A DNA stretch of 64,000 bases from Streptomyces sp. NBC_01298. Lineage in GTDB: Bacteria; Actinomycetota; Actinomycetes; Streptomycetales; Streptomycetaceae. The stretch is taken from positions 4,898,001-4,962,000 of the forward strand of contig NZ_CP108414.1 in the NCBI RefSeq assembly GCF_035978755.1, read 5' to 3'. Below, one piece after another: positions 35,671 through 44,333 of the stretch; the stretch's first letter is position 1; every line of letters begins with the position of its first letter. The notes under the pieces were generated by a model. It did not search any database and had not been told where the DNA came from. It worked only from the letters and a program-made list of their open reading frames with translations. The position numbers and the translations under genes were made by a program.

Positions 35671-37062
35671 ATGGACTTCCTCGACGCCTACCACCTGTGG
35701 GCCGATGCCCACGCCTTCTACGGCAGCGGCCTCATCCCCAGCCCTGCCGACCCCGTCGACCCACTCGCGGCCCAGTCCGCCGCATGGGACCACCGCCTCG
35801 CGGAGGACACCCCGAACGGCCAGCTGCTGCGCCGCAACGCCCTCTTCGACGCCCTGAGCGGCGAGGGCAAGCTGCACCTCCTCCACGTCACCCACGCACT
35901 GGAGGAGATCAACCAGGAGGGCATGCTCTACCCCTCCGGCGGCTGCCTCGTCGGAAGCATCTACTGCGCCCCGCTCACCCCGACCGAGCAGGGCTTCCGC
36001 ATGCACAACCTGGCCTCGTACGTCCTGACCAGGGAGGCGCCGGCCTTCCTGGCCAAGCTCGGCATCACCGACCGCAGGCCCACGCCACTGATCATCGAGA
36101 TCGACACGCCGCCGGAGTCGTACCGGGGGCTGGCCGGCATCGACTACCTCCGGCTGGGCCTCATCCATCTGCAGATCTACAGCCACCTCGAATACCTGCT
36201 CAGCAAGAACGAGCGGCACCAGCTCCGCGAGACCGTCGTGGCCCGCGTCAAGAACTCGGCCGCCTTCCTCGCCACCGCCGCCGCCGTGGCCTACCAGGGC
36301 ACAGCCATCGCTCCGAAAGCCTTCCTCCGGCAGCTCGACGAGACCATCCCCCGCCTCCCGATCCTCGGCTACCTCTACTTCGAGGCCTTGGCGGAGTACC
36401 TGATGCTCCACTCCACCTCGCGCCACACCCGCCGCCTGGCGGAACTGGGGGAGCTGAACAACTGGCTCTACAAGGACCTGCTGTTCGCCTCCTTCCCTGC
36501 CCTGTCCGGCAAGTTCGACCTCGCGAAGTTCCGCCCCCGGCCCGACCAGCTGGCCGCGCTCCTCCGCCGTGTCGATCCCGCCATCGACCCCGAGCACGCC
36601 GCCACGTACCTCGTCGAGCGCATCAGCCACCTCGTGGCCGCACGGCTCTTCACCCCTGGCGAGATCCCCGAAGCCTGGCACCACACCCGCTGGGAGTTCG
36701 ACGCCCTCGCCACCCAGCTCGGCCCGCTCCTGGGCCACCTCATCCACCGGGAGCTGCGCACCTTCGGCCGTTACCCCGACTTCTACTTCTACTTCGACCA
36801 GTACAAGGCGCTGCAAGCCTGGAACTACTGGAACCACATGGACATCGTCGCCCCGTTCAACGGCACGATGCCCAAGGGCGAGATCGGCATCAACCCGGCC
36901 TACCCCAACCTGGCATACCGCATCTGGCGCGCCGAGCAGGACGACACCGGCCACCTCCACCCGGCCGAGGAGCTCTCCCTCACCATCGCCCCGCGCCTCG
37001 TGGACATCAAGTACACGCTGATGCGCAACAAGCAGTGGGCCCCGGCCCCCAGCGCCGCGTAA
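35671..37062 (+). CDS. 463-residue protein of unknown function
   Basis: I do not recognise the family. The N-terminal quarter contains LHLLHVTHALEEINQEGMLYPSGGCLVGSIYC. Its H-x-T-H ... I--G-LYPSGG pattern recalls the first motif of ADP-ribosyltransferase-like folds (for example DarT), but I cannot trace the remaining motifs. Next come a predicted strand LIIEIDTPPESYRG and a long helical middle (residues 170-370). An aromatic-rich region follows (YPDFYFYFDQYKALQAWNYWNHMDIV). There is no signal peptide or TM segment. The start is fixed by its 2-bp distance from the HD gene. Confidence 0.85.
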   Translation: MDFLDAYHLWADAHAFYGSGLIPSPADPVDPLAAQSAAWDHRLAEDTPNGQLLRRNALFDALSGEGKLHLLHVTHALEEINQEGMLYPSGGCLVGSIYCAPLTPTEQGFRMHNLASYVLTREAPAFLAKLGITDRRPTPLIIEIDTPPESYRGLAGIDYLRLGLIHLQIYSHLEYLLSKNERHQLRETVVARVKNSAAFLATAAAVAYQGTAIAPKAFLRQLDETIPRLPILGYLYFEALAEYLMLHSTSRHTRRLAELGELNNWLYKDLLFASFPALSGKFDLAKFRPRPDQLAALLRRVDPAIDPEHAATYLVERISHLVAARLFTPGEIPEAWHHTRWEFDALATQLGPLLGHLIHRELRTFGRYPDFYFYFDQYKALQAWNYWNHMDIVAPFNGTMPKGEIGINPAYPNLAYRIWRAEQDDTGHLHPAEELSLTIAPRLVDIKYTLMRNKQWAPAPSAA

Positions 37063-37122
37063 CCCACCACCTCACCCAAAGCACCACCTCACCCCAACCC
37101 CTTCATGATCAGGAGTCCTGTC

Positions 37123-37860
37123 ATGAGCAACTCCGGCATGCCCTCAGTCGACCTCCTCGGCGAGCAGATCGCCTCCCTCCTCGACGACCCGGCCACCACC
37201 CACGGGCTGGCCCGCGGCCTACGCGCCGCTGCCCGCGAGATCGAACTCCACCGCTACCACCACACGAGCCGGCGCGCCTGGCCCAACGGCCGCATCGACC
37301 TCAAGCCCGCCAAGGTCCAGATCGGCGGCGGCGCCCACCGGATCGACGGCTTCTTCAACATCGACGCCGTCCCGCCGGCCGACCTTCTCTGGGACGTCCG
37401 CGAGGGCATCCCCCTGCACGACAACACCGCCCAGACGCTGTTCTCCGAGCACTTCCTGGAGCACATCGACTACCCCCACTCGGCTAAGCAGTACGCCATC
37501 GAGGCCCACCGCGTCCTCGCGCCCGGCGGCCAGATCATCACGGGCGTCCCCGACGCCGCTTTCGCCCTCAGCCACTACCCCGGCTCCCTCGACGCCTCCG
37601 CCGAGATGATCGAGCGCTGGTACGCCAAGCGGAATTGCCTTGGGGACATCAACACCCAGCTCGACCTCGTCAACCTCGTCTTCCGCGACCAGGACGACGA
37701 CCCCACGTACACCCAGCACCTATGGGCCTACGACCACGAGAAGCTCGTCCAGCTCTTCACCGAGGCTGGCTTCACCACCGTCGAGCCCTGGACCTTCGAC
37801 CCCACCATGGCCAACCCGAAACGCCGCTGGGGCAGCGTCTACGTGATCGCGACGAAGTAG
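37123..37860 (+). CDS. Class I SAM-dependent methyltransferase
   Basis: A 245-residue methyltransferase. A helical N-terminus precedes the Rossmann start (VQIGGGAHRIDGFFNID), the FSEHFLEHIDY motif, the VLAPGGQIITGVPD post-II strand, and the end block LWAYDHEKLVQLFTEAGF. This is the Methyltransf_11-like type that acts on small molecules. Motif I reads IGGG instead of the common GCG. AGGAG lies 7 nt before ATG 37123. It is fifth or sixth in the cargo series; substrate unknown. Confidence 0.88.
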   Translation: MSNSGMPSVDLLGEQIASLLDDPATTHGLARGLRAAAREIELHRYHHTSRRAWPNGRIDLKPAKVQIGGGAHRIDGFFNIDAVPPADLLWDVREGIPLHDNTAQTLFSEHFLEHIDYPHSAKQYAIEAHRVLAPGGQIITGVPDAAFALSHYPGSLDASAEMIERWYAKRNCLGDINTQLDLVNLVFRDQDDDPTYTQHLWAYDHEKLVQLFTEAGFTTVEPWTFDPTMANPKRRWGSVYVIATK

Positions 37861-37971
37861 CCCGAGAACCGGCGAGCCCCCGGGAGGCACCCCTCCCGCC
37901 GCCCGGAGGCCGCCCCTCAGCCCACGGCACACCGCACGCCACCCGGCCACGCCGTCGAGGAAGCCACCCGC

Positions 37972-38514
37972 ATGAGCCAGCCCTTGCCTCCCGTCAGCGA
38001 TCTCGCGCTCGCAGCCATCCCGAACGCCGTCTACTGGGCCCGTTGCCACACCGTCGACGTACTCCAACGCTGGCACTTCCCCGCCGAAGGCACCGAGGTG
38101 GCCCGTCTTCTCGTCTCGGAGCTCGCAACCAACGCCATCCAACACGCACGTCCACTGGGGCCACCAGACGCCGCACTGCCCGCTCCGGACACAATCCTCC
38201 TGCGCCTCTGGCCAACCCCGACGGGCGTCGTCCTCCAGGTCGGCGACAACGACCCCCGCCCGCCGACGCCCCAGTCCCCCAGCGACGGCGCCCTGGGCGG
38301 CCGTGGCCTCCTGCTCACCGCAACCATGGCCACCCGCTGGGGCTACCACCCCCGCCGTCCCTACCCTGGCAAGTTCGTCTGGGCCGAGGTATCGGCCCGC
38401 CCTACGACCGCCCTCACTGAACTGGCTGATGGCCGACTCGATACGACCCCGCTCCTCCTCGGACAAAGTCCTGACCGCCCTGCGGGAGCTCTAGAAGACT
38501 GCTGGGGACTGTAA
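37972..38514 (+). CDS. HATPase_c protein (RsbW/SpoIIAB-like anti-sigma kinase fold)
   Basis: A 180-residue ATP-binding protein with N-box LLVSELATNAIQHA, G1 box VGDNDPRPP and G2 box GGRGLLL. These are typical of the many Streptomyces anti-sigma-factor-like serine kinases. The C-terminal 40 residues are disordered. It closes the co-oriented cargo series (111 bp after the methyltransferase), so it may regulate it or belong to a separate signalling pathway. Confidence 0.88.
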   Translation: MSQPLPPVSDLALAAIPNAVYWARCHTVDVLQRWHFPAEGTEVARLLVSELATNAIQHARPLGPPDAALPAPDTILLRLWPTPTGVVLQVGDNDPRPPTPQSPSDGALGGRGLLLTATMATRWGYHPRRPYPGKFVWAEVSARPTTALTELADGRLDTTPLLLGQSPDRPAGALEDCWGL

Positions 38515-39295
38515 AAGGAACGGCCCTGTCTCACATCCGGTGGTAACCGACGGCGAGGTCGATGGGCAGGCTCGCTGCTGCTAACGGAGTCGCAGGTCCG
38601 TGGGTTGGCGCGGTCGCTCTCAGAACTGGCTGTCCTGTAGAGGTGATGCCAATGCGTACCCGGCGCACCCTCGTCGAGACAATCCCGCGGCACCGTCCGG
38701 TTGTGAAGACATCGAGGTCAGGGCGCCCACGGCAGTCGGTGCGTTCAGCTACAGCCGATTTTCACGATCCGTTTCCACCGGGTGTGAGGCGGATCCGGTT
38801 ACTGGGCAGACCTGGCTGAAGGCCAGCCACGAAGGCCGCTGCCCACCCATAGGGCCTCCACACGTCCCACCGCACGCACTGCGCTCGCATGGCCGTGACG
38901 GCAGAGGGGGTCGCGGGGCCCATAGCGCCGGCCTTCTGGGGCCACCGGCGGCGCGGTCGAGGGCTTGAGCAGGCCCAAATGGTCGACTCGGCGTGGCCAT
39001 CATGGATGCGAGCTCGCCAGGATTCTGCGTGGCGTAGCCGTGCAACAGGCTTTGAAGTTCTATTGTGGGAAATGCTTTGTGCGTTTCTAGGCGAACGTGA
39101 TCGATCGGGATGTTCTTCTTGCGCAAGATACGAGTGTGATTTCAGCACTGGGCGCCACCCTCTGTGCGTCCACCAGTCTCGGCGGGTCGAAGTTGCAGGC
39201 CATTTTCCGGCCCGAGCCACGGCCCGATGGGAAACTCATGCCTCTTCTCCTCGGGCACGCCCGTATCCGGGCGCAGCCGGTATCGTTGGGAGGGC
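38515..39295. other. Region without recognisable gene
   Basis: About 780 bp inside the element. Several overlapping open frames exist on both strands, but none has a clear ribosome site, consistent codon bias or a familiar product. Base composition dips near 39030-39130 (TTGAAGTTCTATTGTGGG). It may contain decayed genes or a promoter for the next small gene. Confidence 0.5.
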
Positions 39296-39667
39296 GTGCA
39301 TACGTATCCCCCGCCTGGCCGTCAGCCCTATCAGGCCGCCATCCCCTCCGCGCGCCCAGTGCACTATTGGGAAAATCCCACTGCTGGCTCGCTGACTCCG
39401 ATCTACGATGCGCTGTACGCAGAGCACGTTCATTCCTTCCGTGCCCTTCCCGGCGATCGTTCCGGTGAGGAGCATTTGCGATTCCGGCCCTTTTCCCCTG
39501 TGCAGGCGAGCCCGTACGGACACGTAGGCGGATACCCAGCCACGGCTGGCTGGCAAGGCGCGTACCGAGCGGGTTGGGGCGCACCCCAACCCCCTCTGCC
39601 CTACGCATGGCAGGCCGAGGCGTCTGCCATGGCTTTTATGCCACCTGCTCCCCGAAGAGGGGCGTGA
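39296..39667 (+). CDS. Small Pro/Tyr-rich hypothetical protein
   Basis: A 123-residue product from GTG 39296 (VHTYPPPGRQPYQ). The segment HYWENPTAGSLTPIYDALYAEHVHSFRALPGDRSGEE resembles a short conserved block in uncharacterised Streptomyces proteins. The rest is Gly/Pro/Tyr/Ala low complexity. The frame remains open to 39164, and a GGGAGG lies too close to the GTG, so the start is uncertain. No function is known. Confidence 0.5.
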   Translation: MHTYPPPGRQPYQAAIPSARPVHYWENPTAGSLTPIYDALYAEHVHSFRALPGDRSGEEHLRFRPFSPVQASPYGHVGGYPATAGWQGAYRAGWGAPQPPLPYAWQAEASAMAFMPPAPRRGA

Positions 39668-39969
39668 GACAGACCCCTAACCGGAACGGGAACCCACCAG
39701 GTAAGGACTGACGCAACAGTCAGCCGCAGACGACTGCGCCTTCACCGCACGCGCTGTCGCAGCCACCCCGGCGCCCCATCTCCGGCAACACCAAAATTGG
39801 GGACGGGAGACCGGCCGGTGCCCAACCAAAGTCCGGCCAGTCCGCCGCCGACGGAGCCCTCGGCCGTCGTGCCTTGATCAACGCATGAGATTCCTCCGGG
39901 TTACGGCACGAATACGGCGTGCTCCCGATGCAGGCCCTGCGCACCAGAGGCATGAGCGTTGGGACGGTT
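39668..39969. other. Region without recognisable gene
   Basis: A 302-bp spacer between the Tyr/Pro-rich hypothetical gene and the convergent end of the amidinotransferase gene. I see no gene or clear terminator stem. Confidence 0.5.
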
Positions 39970-41019
39970 CTATCCGCCGGTTGGGCCTGCGTTGCCGCGG
40001 GTTTCGGTGTGGTGGCGGTCCCTGCGTAGGTCGAGGGTGGCGCAGTGGAAGGAGCCTCCCAGCGCCTGGACGTTGCGGAAGGGCACGGCCAGCGGAGTCA
40101 TGCCGTAGGAGACGAGCAGTGCCTGGAGCTTTTCGTCGCGGGCCTCGGTGAGGACGTGCTGGTGGTCGACCACGAGCAGGTTCATGCTGACCCAGGGGCT
40201 GGTCATGTAGAGCGGGGGGCTGTCGCGAAGCTCGGGGACAGGGGCGGGGACCAGCTCCCAGCCGTCCATCGGGGAACCGGCAAGCTGGGCGGGATCGAGC
40301 CGCTCCGGGTTGTACAGGGCCAGCCCCTCGCGCAGTGGGCACAGCGTCGCGTCGATGTGCATGGCGTGCGGATCGTCCGGCTGGATCAGATGGACGCGGG
40401 TGTCGGGGCCGAGTTGGGTGCGCAGGTGTGCGATACCCGAGCGGTTGGTGACGTGGCTGAGCTGGCCCACGAGGGTACGAGGCCCCAGGCGGAGGAAATC
40501 GGCGGCGTCCCAGGCTGGTCGTCCCTCGCCGATCACCCAGTGGCCCGAGCGGGACGGGCCACTGGTGAGGGGGTCGACGGCCAGGTCCACCGCTGACGGC
40601 AGCCAGCGTGCACCCGATTGGCGGAATTGTTGAAGGAGTGGCCAGTAGGCGAGCAGTTCGTGGCGGCGGCTGCGCCAGGCCATCGGTGCCTCGATGACAC
40701 GGTTGCCCATGACGAGCAGTGAGTCGCGCGGCATGGCGGCGCAGTAGCCGTCCAGGCCCGACCAGGGCACGCGACGCGGCCGGTGCACTACTGAGCCCAA
40801 GCTCTCCAGCAGTTCCGCGAGGGCTTGCAGCTCCTGCTCCGCGGCTTCCACGATCCAGGACGGGAAGGGGTGGCCGGGCCGGAACTCCGCCCAGTGCTCG
40901 CGGGGCATGGTCGCCTCGATCATGCGGGGGTCCTCGTTGGGGAACATCGCCCCGTACGCCGTGCCGACCACCACTTCGCGCAGCGGACTCCACTCGTCGC
41001 ACGCGTCCACCACGATCAT
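39970..41019 (-). CDS. Glycine/inosamine-type L-arginine amidinotransferase
   Basis: A 349-residue enzyme of the AGAT family. It moves the amidino group of arginine to an amine, for example glycine (guanidinoacetate) or an inosamine in aminoglycoside pathways. Active-site landmarks are the Asp in AWDAADFLRLG, the His in HAMHIDATLCPLREG, and the catalytic Cys326 in GGSFHCATLDLRRD. ATG 41019 has GGGAG 7 nt upstream. It stands alone on the minus strand of the element's cargo. No other guanidino-pathway gene is visible beside it. Confidence 0.92.
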   Translation of the reverse strand: MIVVDACDEWSPLREVVVGTAYGAMFPNEDPRMIEATMPREHWAEFRPGHPFPSWIVEAAEQELQALAELLESLGSVVHRPRRVPWSGLDGYCAAMPRDSLLVMGNRVIEAPMAWRSRRHELLAYWPLLQQFRQSGARWLPSAVDLAVDPLTSGPSRSGHWVIGEGRPAWDAADFLRLGPRTLVGQLSHVTNRSGIAHLRTQLGPDTRVHLIQPDDPHAMHIDATLCPLREGLALYNPERLDPAQLAGSPMDGWELVPAPVPELRDSPPLYMTSPWVSMNLLVVDHQHVLTEARDEKLQALLVSYGMTPLAVPFRNVQALGGSFHCATLDLRRDRHHTETRGNAGPTGG

Positions 41020-41584
41020 GACGGCTCTCCCGGGCGGCCAGGGCATCGCTGCCCCCACAGCGGTGCGGTCCGGGCAGCCCACCGATTCAGCCGGTGATGC
41101 GCCCTGGCCATCATTAGCCGCCAGCAGCGGGCAAGGCGATGCCTTCGCTGAGAGTCCACTCGAATCGGGGAAGCTGTGTTCGCCCGACAGCCCACAGCGC
41201 GGCCCCCCATACGCGAAGTGGTCTGCTCGGCCAAGTGTCTGAGCCTGAAGCTCGACCTGCCGATATAGAGGTCAGACTCTCCGAGGGACTCGCGTCGATC
41301 AGACCGATGGGCCGAGCCCCCTGATGGTCAGGCGGCTGGAACCCCACCGGTCGCTCGCCCCGGCCGGCGCGCGGCTGGACGAGCTGCTGTGGCAGACGTT
41401 CGACGCCATCGGGCCACAGGGTGCCACGGTGACCACGCGGGTGATCGCTGACCGCGGGCGGGCGTGGAACGATCACCGCTCCTGAAGGTGAAGATCGGCG
41501 AAGCGGCCACATGCCGCCGGCCGCTCCGAGGATGATCACCGGGTTACGTGCGCGGTCCGCGCACCCCTGTGGGAAGGCACCGTC
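41020..41584. other. Intergenic region with a possible small open frame
   Basis: About 565 bp. A 53-codon plus-strand frame (ATG 41323 to TGA 41482; contains LDELLWQTFDAIGPQGA) looks more protein-like than its surroundings but has no recognised family or strong ribosome site. The rest appears noncoding and may include the amidinotransferase promoter. Confidence 0.4.
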
Positions 41585-41908
41585 ATGGCCGAGGTAGTCG
41601 AGTTCACCTACGAAGCCCCCGAGATCTCCGAGGAGGGGGACATCGTCACCTGGCACTGGGCCATCGTCAACAACGGCACCCAGCCGGTCACCAAGGTGGT
41701 GCTCACGCACCGTGTGACGCCGACGGTGATGTTCGACCGCCTGACCGGGCCCTCCGAGGTCGTCGGCGAGGTCGTCAAGAGCCGATGGGAAACGCTGGGG
41801 GCCGGAGAGAAATCCGAGGGCACGATCACCGCCGTCCTTCCCGAAGACCTGACCGGTACGGTGCAGATCAACGGGCGGGTCGTCTGGCAGAACGCCCAGG
41901 CGAACTGA
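41585..41908 (+). CDS. Small beta-sandwich hypothetical protein (DUF11-like)
   Basis: A 107-residue protein rich in beta strands (VVEFTYEAPEIS, DIVTWHWAIVNNGTQPVTKVVLTHRV, GTVQINGRVVWQNAQAN). It resembles a single conserved-repeat DUF11/CARDB-like Ig domain but lacks a signal peptide. ATG 41585 has GGGAAGG upstream. A second, dissimilar strand-rich small protein with the same NNG/NT-V pattern lies at 43663. Confidence 0.75.
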   Translation: MAEVVEFTYEAPEISEEGDIVTWHWAIVNNGTQPVTKVVLTHRVTPTVMFDRLTGPSEVVGEVVKSRWETLGAGEKSEGTITAVLPEDLTGTVQINGRVVWQNAQAN

Positions 41909-42320
41909 GATCTCGCCCAGGCCGCGCCGGGGCCCTCGGCGCGGCACGCCCTGTCCTGCTCGCCAGGCCGGGCGACAACGCTCGTGCTCGCGGAGTTGTG
42001 CGGGCAGGACGTGCACGTGCTGCCAGTAACAGACGAGGCTGTGCCGGGCCACGGCGCGAATGCCGGGGACCGCGTCCACCATGCTCGTCCTCCAAGTCGA
42101 CGGCAAGGCATCGCCCTGCGGCCCGAGGCCCTGCGGCCGATGACCCGTCGCTGAGTCGCTGTCCGCCTGACACCAACATGCGGTGGGGTCCCGTCGGCAC
42201 ACAGCCGGACGGCGCCTGAGCGGGTCCATCCCACGGAACTCCGCCCGCGCGGCCGTAGCGAACGGCGGGTTGTGACGTGGATGTTCAGCGCGGCCTACGC
42301 CCGTGTGGCGCCTGCAGCTC
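41909..42320. other. Region without recognisable gene
   Basis: About 410 bp between the DUF11-like gene and a minus-strand small gene. Open frames overlap on both strands without supporting signals. I see nothing definite. Confidence 0.45.
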
Positions 42321-42593
42321 CTACTGCCCCAGGCGGGCGTTGATCAGGTATGCGGCTTCCTCGGAGAGCCTTTGGCGCCGCTCGTCCTCGTTCACCTGCC
42401 GCAGTTCGCCGCGCAGTGCGAGCTCGGTGCGCAGGATCGTCGCTCTGGGCACGGGGACCCGCTGGCCCGGCTTTTCCGTGAACGGCTGAAGTTCTGCCGC
42501 CAGGGTGTGTGCGTCGTCCGACGTGCCACGCCGCAGTGAGAGGAACACCCGGGCAAGCCAGTCAGCAGGAATCTGCACCATGAAGTCGGTCAT
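42321..42593 (-). CDS. Small hypothetical protein
   Basis: A 90-residue product from ATG 42593 (MTDFMVQIPADWLARVFLSLRRG), with the frame open to GTG 42611. It is helical and charged (LRGELRQVNEDERRQRLSEEAAYLINARLG). It has no known domain. Composition and the conserved-looking amphipathic N-terminus support a real gene, but no ribosome site is convincing. Confidence 0.5.
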   Translation of the reverse strand: MTDFMVQIPADWLARVFLSLRRGTSDDAHTLAAELQPFTEKPGQRVPVPRATILRTELALRGELRQVNEDERRQRLSEEAAYLINARLGQ

Positions 42594-42695
42594 GCCGAGG
42601 CAACGATCCACGTCCTCGCTCGTGACGGCTGACGACCCCCACGGCCCACGATGGCCGCCATCCGGCCGCGCCGGCGGCGGGGCGGCCCGGACTCG

Positions 42696-42885
42696 TCAGG
42701 TGTGAAGGCGGCTGTTGGTGCCCTCATGGTCCCCGTGGCTGTCGTCGTTGAACCAGTAGTCCCCGGCAGCCAAATAGCGAAAGGAGTGCGTGCTGCTGCT
42801 GGGCAGTTCCACGGTGACAGCCTGCTTGCCGTCCTTGCGGGGCACCGGGGCGTGGATGCCGGGTGCCAGTCATTGAGGCGGGAAG
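42696..42885 (-). pseudogene. Frameshifted CBM48 / isoamylase early-set domain remnant
   Basis: On the minus strand, one frame ends with AVTVELPSSSTHSFRYLAAGDYWFNDDSHGDH and stops at 42696. This is the C-terminal part of the short CBM48 (glycogen-binding) proteins common in Streptomyces. The preceding conserved NDWHP is in another frame. Loss of one G in the CCCGGC run near 42861 would explain this: CCC-GGG-C is expected. No start or upstream half is recognisable, so the gene is broken. Confidence 0.7.
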
Positions 42886-43662
42886 AATAAGACGGCCCCG
42901 CGCCCGCAGGGCCGTCTCCCGGCCCCCGGGCGACGTGACATCTTCCACGGCAAGGAGACGGCCTGCTGCGGCCGTCGTTCGGGACGGCCGCGACCCTGGG
43001 GCAGAGCCATCCCACCCCGATCCGCGCGCGGGCACCACCCACGACACGGCCCTGGCGTCCTCCGCCACCCAACCGGACCAAGACCTACATCGAATCGGCG
43101 TCCGAAGAGGGCGGGCAGACGACCTGAGAAGGGCTCGGGTGGCCGGCTCAGGAGCGGCAGCCACCCCACCCCAGCAGGACACGTCCGGCTTCCGCGACAC
43201 CAACCTGTTCGCGCCTGTTCGCGTTTTCCTTCGCGACCGACCAACGGCTGGCTTTGTCCACGGGAACGGGAACGGCCAGCACTTGGTCAGTGGATTGGGA
43301 GGCGGTTGGCGACCGTGGCCCGCGCTGAATGTCACGAGTTCCGACAGCACCAGGCCTGCTGGGCAGGGTCAGAGGGGCCTGACAGTGGCCAAGATCCTTT
43401 CCCCACGTACGGCCACCGATTCCCCGGTGACGGCCCCCACCTGCGGGCAGTTACGTTCCCCACGCCCCTACGCGCTGAACACGAGCAGTAACCGCTGATG
43501 GGGCTGCCGCTGCGGCCGAGTGCTCTCGTTAACCGCACAGCGTGCCGTCTGGCGAGTTGCGTGCATGGTTGGCCGGAAACCGTCTGACCTGTGTTGATGT
43601 GTGATTCCTAGGCTGGCTTGATCCACTTGAGCGTGCGCAACTCATCCGCAAAGGAAAAAATT
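42886..43662. other. Region without recognisable gene
   Basis: About 780 bp between the CBM48 remnant and the next small gene. No frame on either strand shows a known product or good ribosome site. The last 60 bp become AT-richer and lead into the AAAGGA ribosome site of the gene at 43663. Confidence 0.45.
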
Positions 43663-43995
43663 ATGGACTCTCGCCTCATCTTCGAGAATGACTACAACCT
43701 GGTCGCGAACCCTGATGGGGATGGGTGGCAGTGGGGCGTGAAGAACACGGCGGACGTGCCGCTCGTCTGCGACACCTATACGTGGGCCTTTGCCCCAGCG
43801 TTCAACATCCTTTCCGCGTCGGAGAACGTCACCGTCATCGAAACTAACGGGGAGGACGTAACCCGGTTCGCCTTGGTGTTCGGCACGGTCCCGCCGGGAG
43901 AGACGGTCTACGCAACCATCCAGACCGACGTGACGCAGGCGTACTTGGACGCAGGAGCAGAGATCAGCACCACACTGGTCGACGCGGACGAGTAG
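43663..43995 (+). CDS. Small strand-rich hypothetical protein, lower GC
   Basis: A 110-residue acidic protein (MDSRLIFENDYNLVANPDGDGWQWGVKNTADVPLVCDTY, later TRFALVFGTVPPGETVYATIQTD). The pattern suggests one Ig-like beta-sandwich. AAAGGA lies about 8 nt before the ATG. Codon use is less GC-extreme than neighbouring chromosomal genes, suggesting recent acquisition. Function unknown. Confidence 0.75.
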   Translation: MDSRLIFENDYNLVANPDGDGWQWGVKNTADVPLVCDTYTWAFAPAFNILSASENVTVIETNGEDVTRFALVFGTVPPGETVYATIQTDVTQAYLDAGAEISTTLVDADE

Positions 43996-44333
43996 GGCGC
44001 CCCCGCCCCGCCAGCTCGCCGCACAGTACGGCCGCACGCTGCTGGTGCAGGCTGCCCACGGCCTTGGGAGGCGAGCCAAACCGTCTTGCGGATTCGTGTA
44101 CCGGCCGACTCGAAGATCGGCCAGGCGTCGTCACTGACTGTGATTTCAAGCGTGGCCACGTGACTCCCCACCAGGAGGCCGCGGGTGGGGAGTTCCAACT
44201 GGCCACCGACAGGGGCCGGGTCGAATCCGGTGGTCGGAGATCCTGACAAGTCCTGGGCGGGTATCCGGTGGTTTTCCCCGAAGGCGGGGTGGGTCTGTAG
44301 CGGGCGGGTTCGTGACCAGCGAGGATGCCCGTC
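43996..44333. other. Intergenic region before the TauE/SafE gene
   Basis: About 340 bp. A minus-strand segment reads HVATLEITVSDDAWPIFESAGTRIRKT and could be the start of a lost gene, but its continuation has no coding character. Short inverted repeats are present near 44175-44205 (TCCCCACC and GGTGGGGA), possibly a terminator or operator. Confidence 0.4.
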
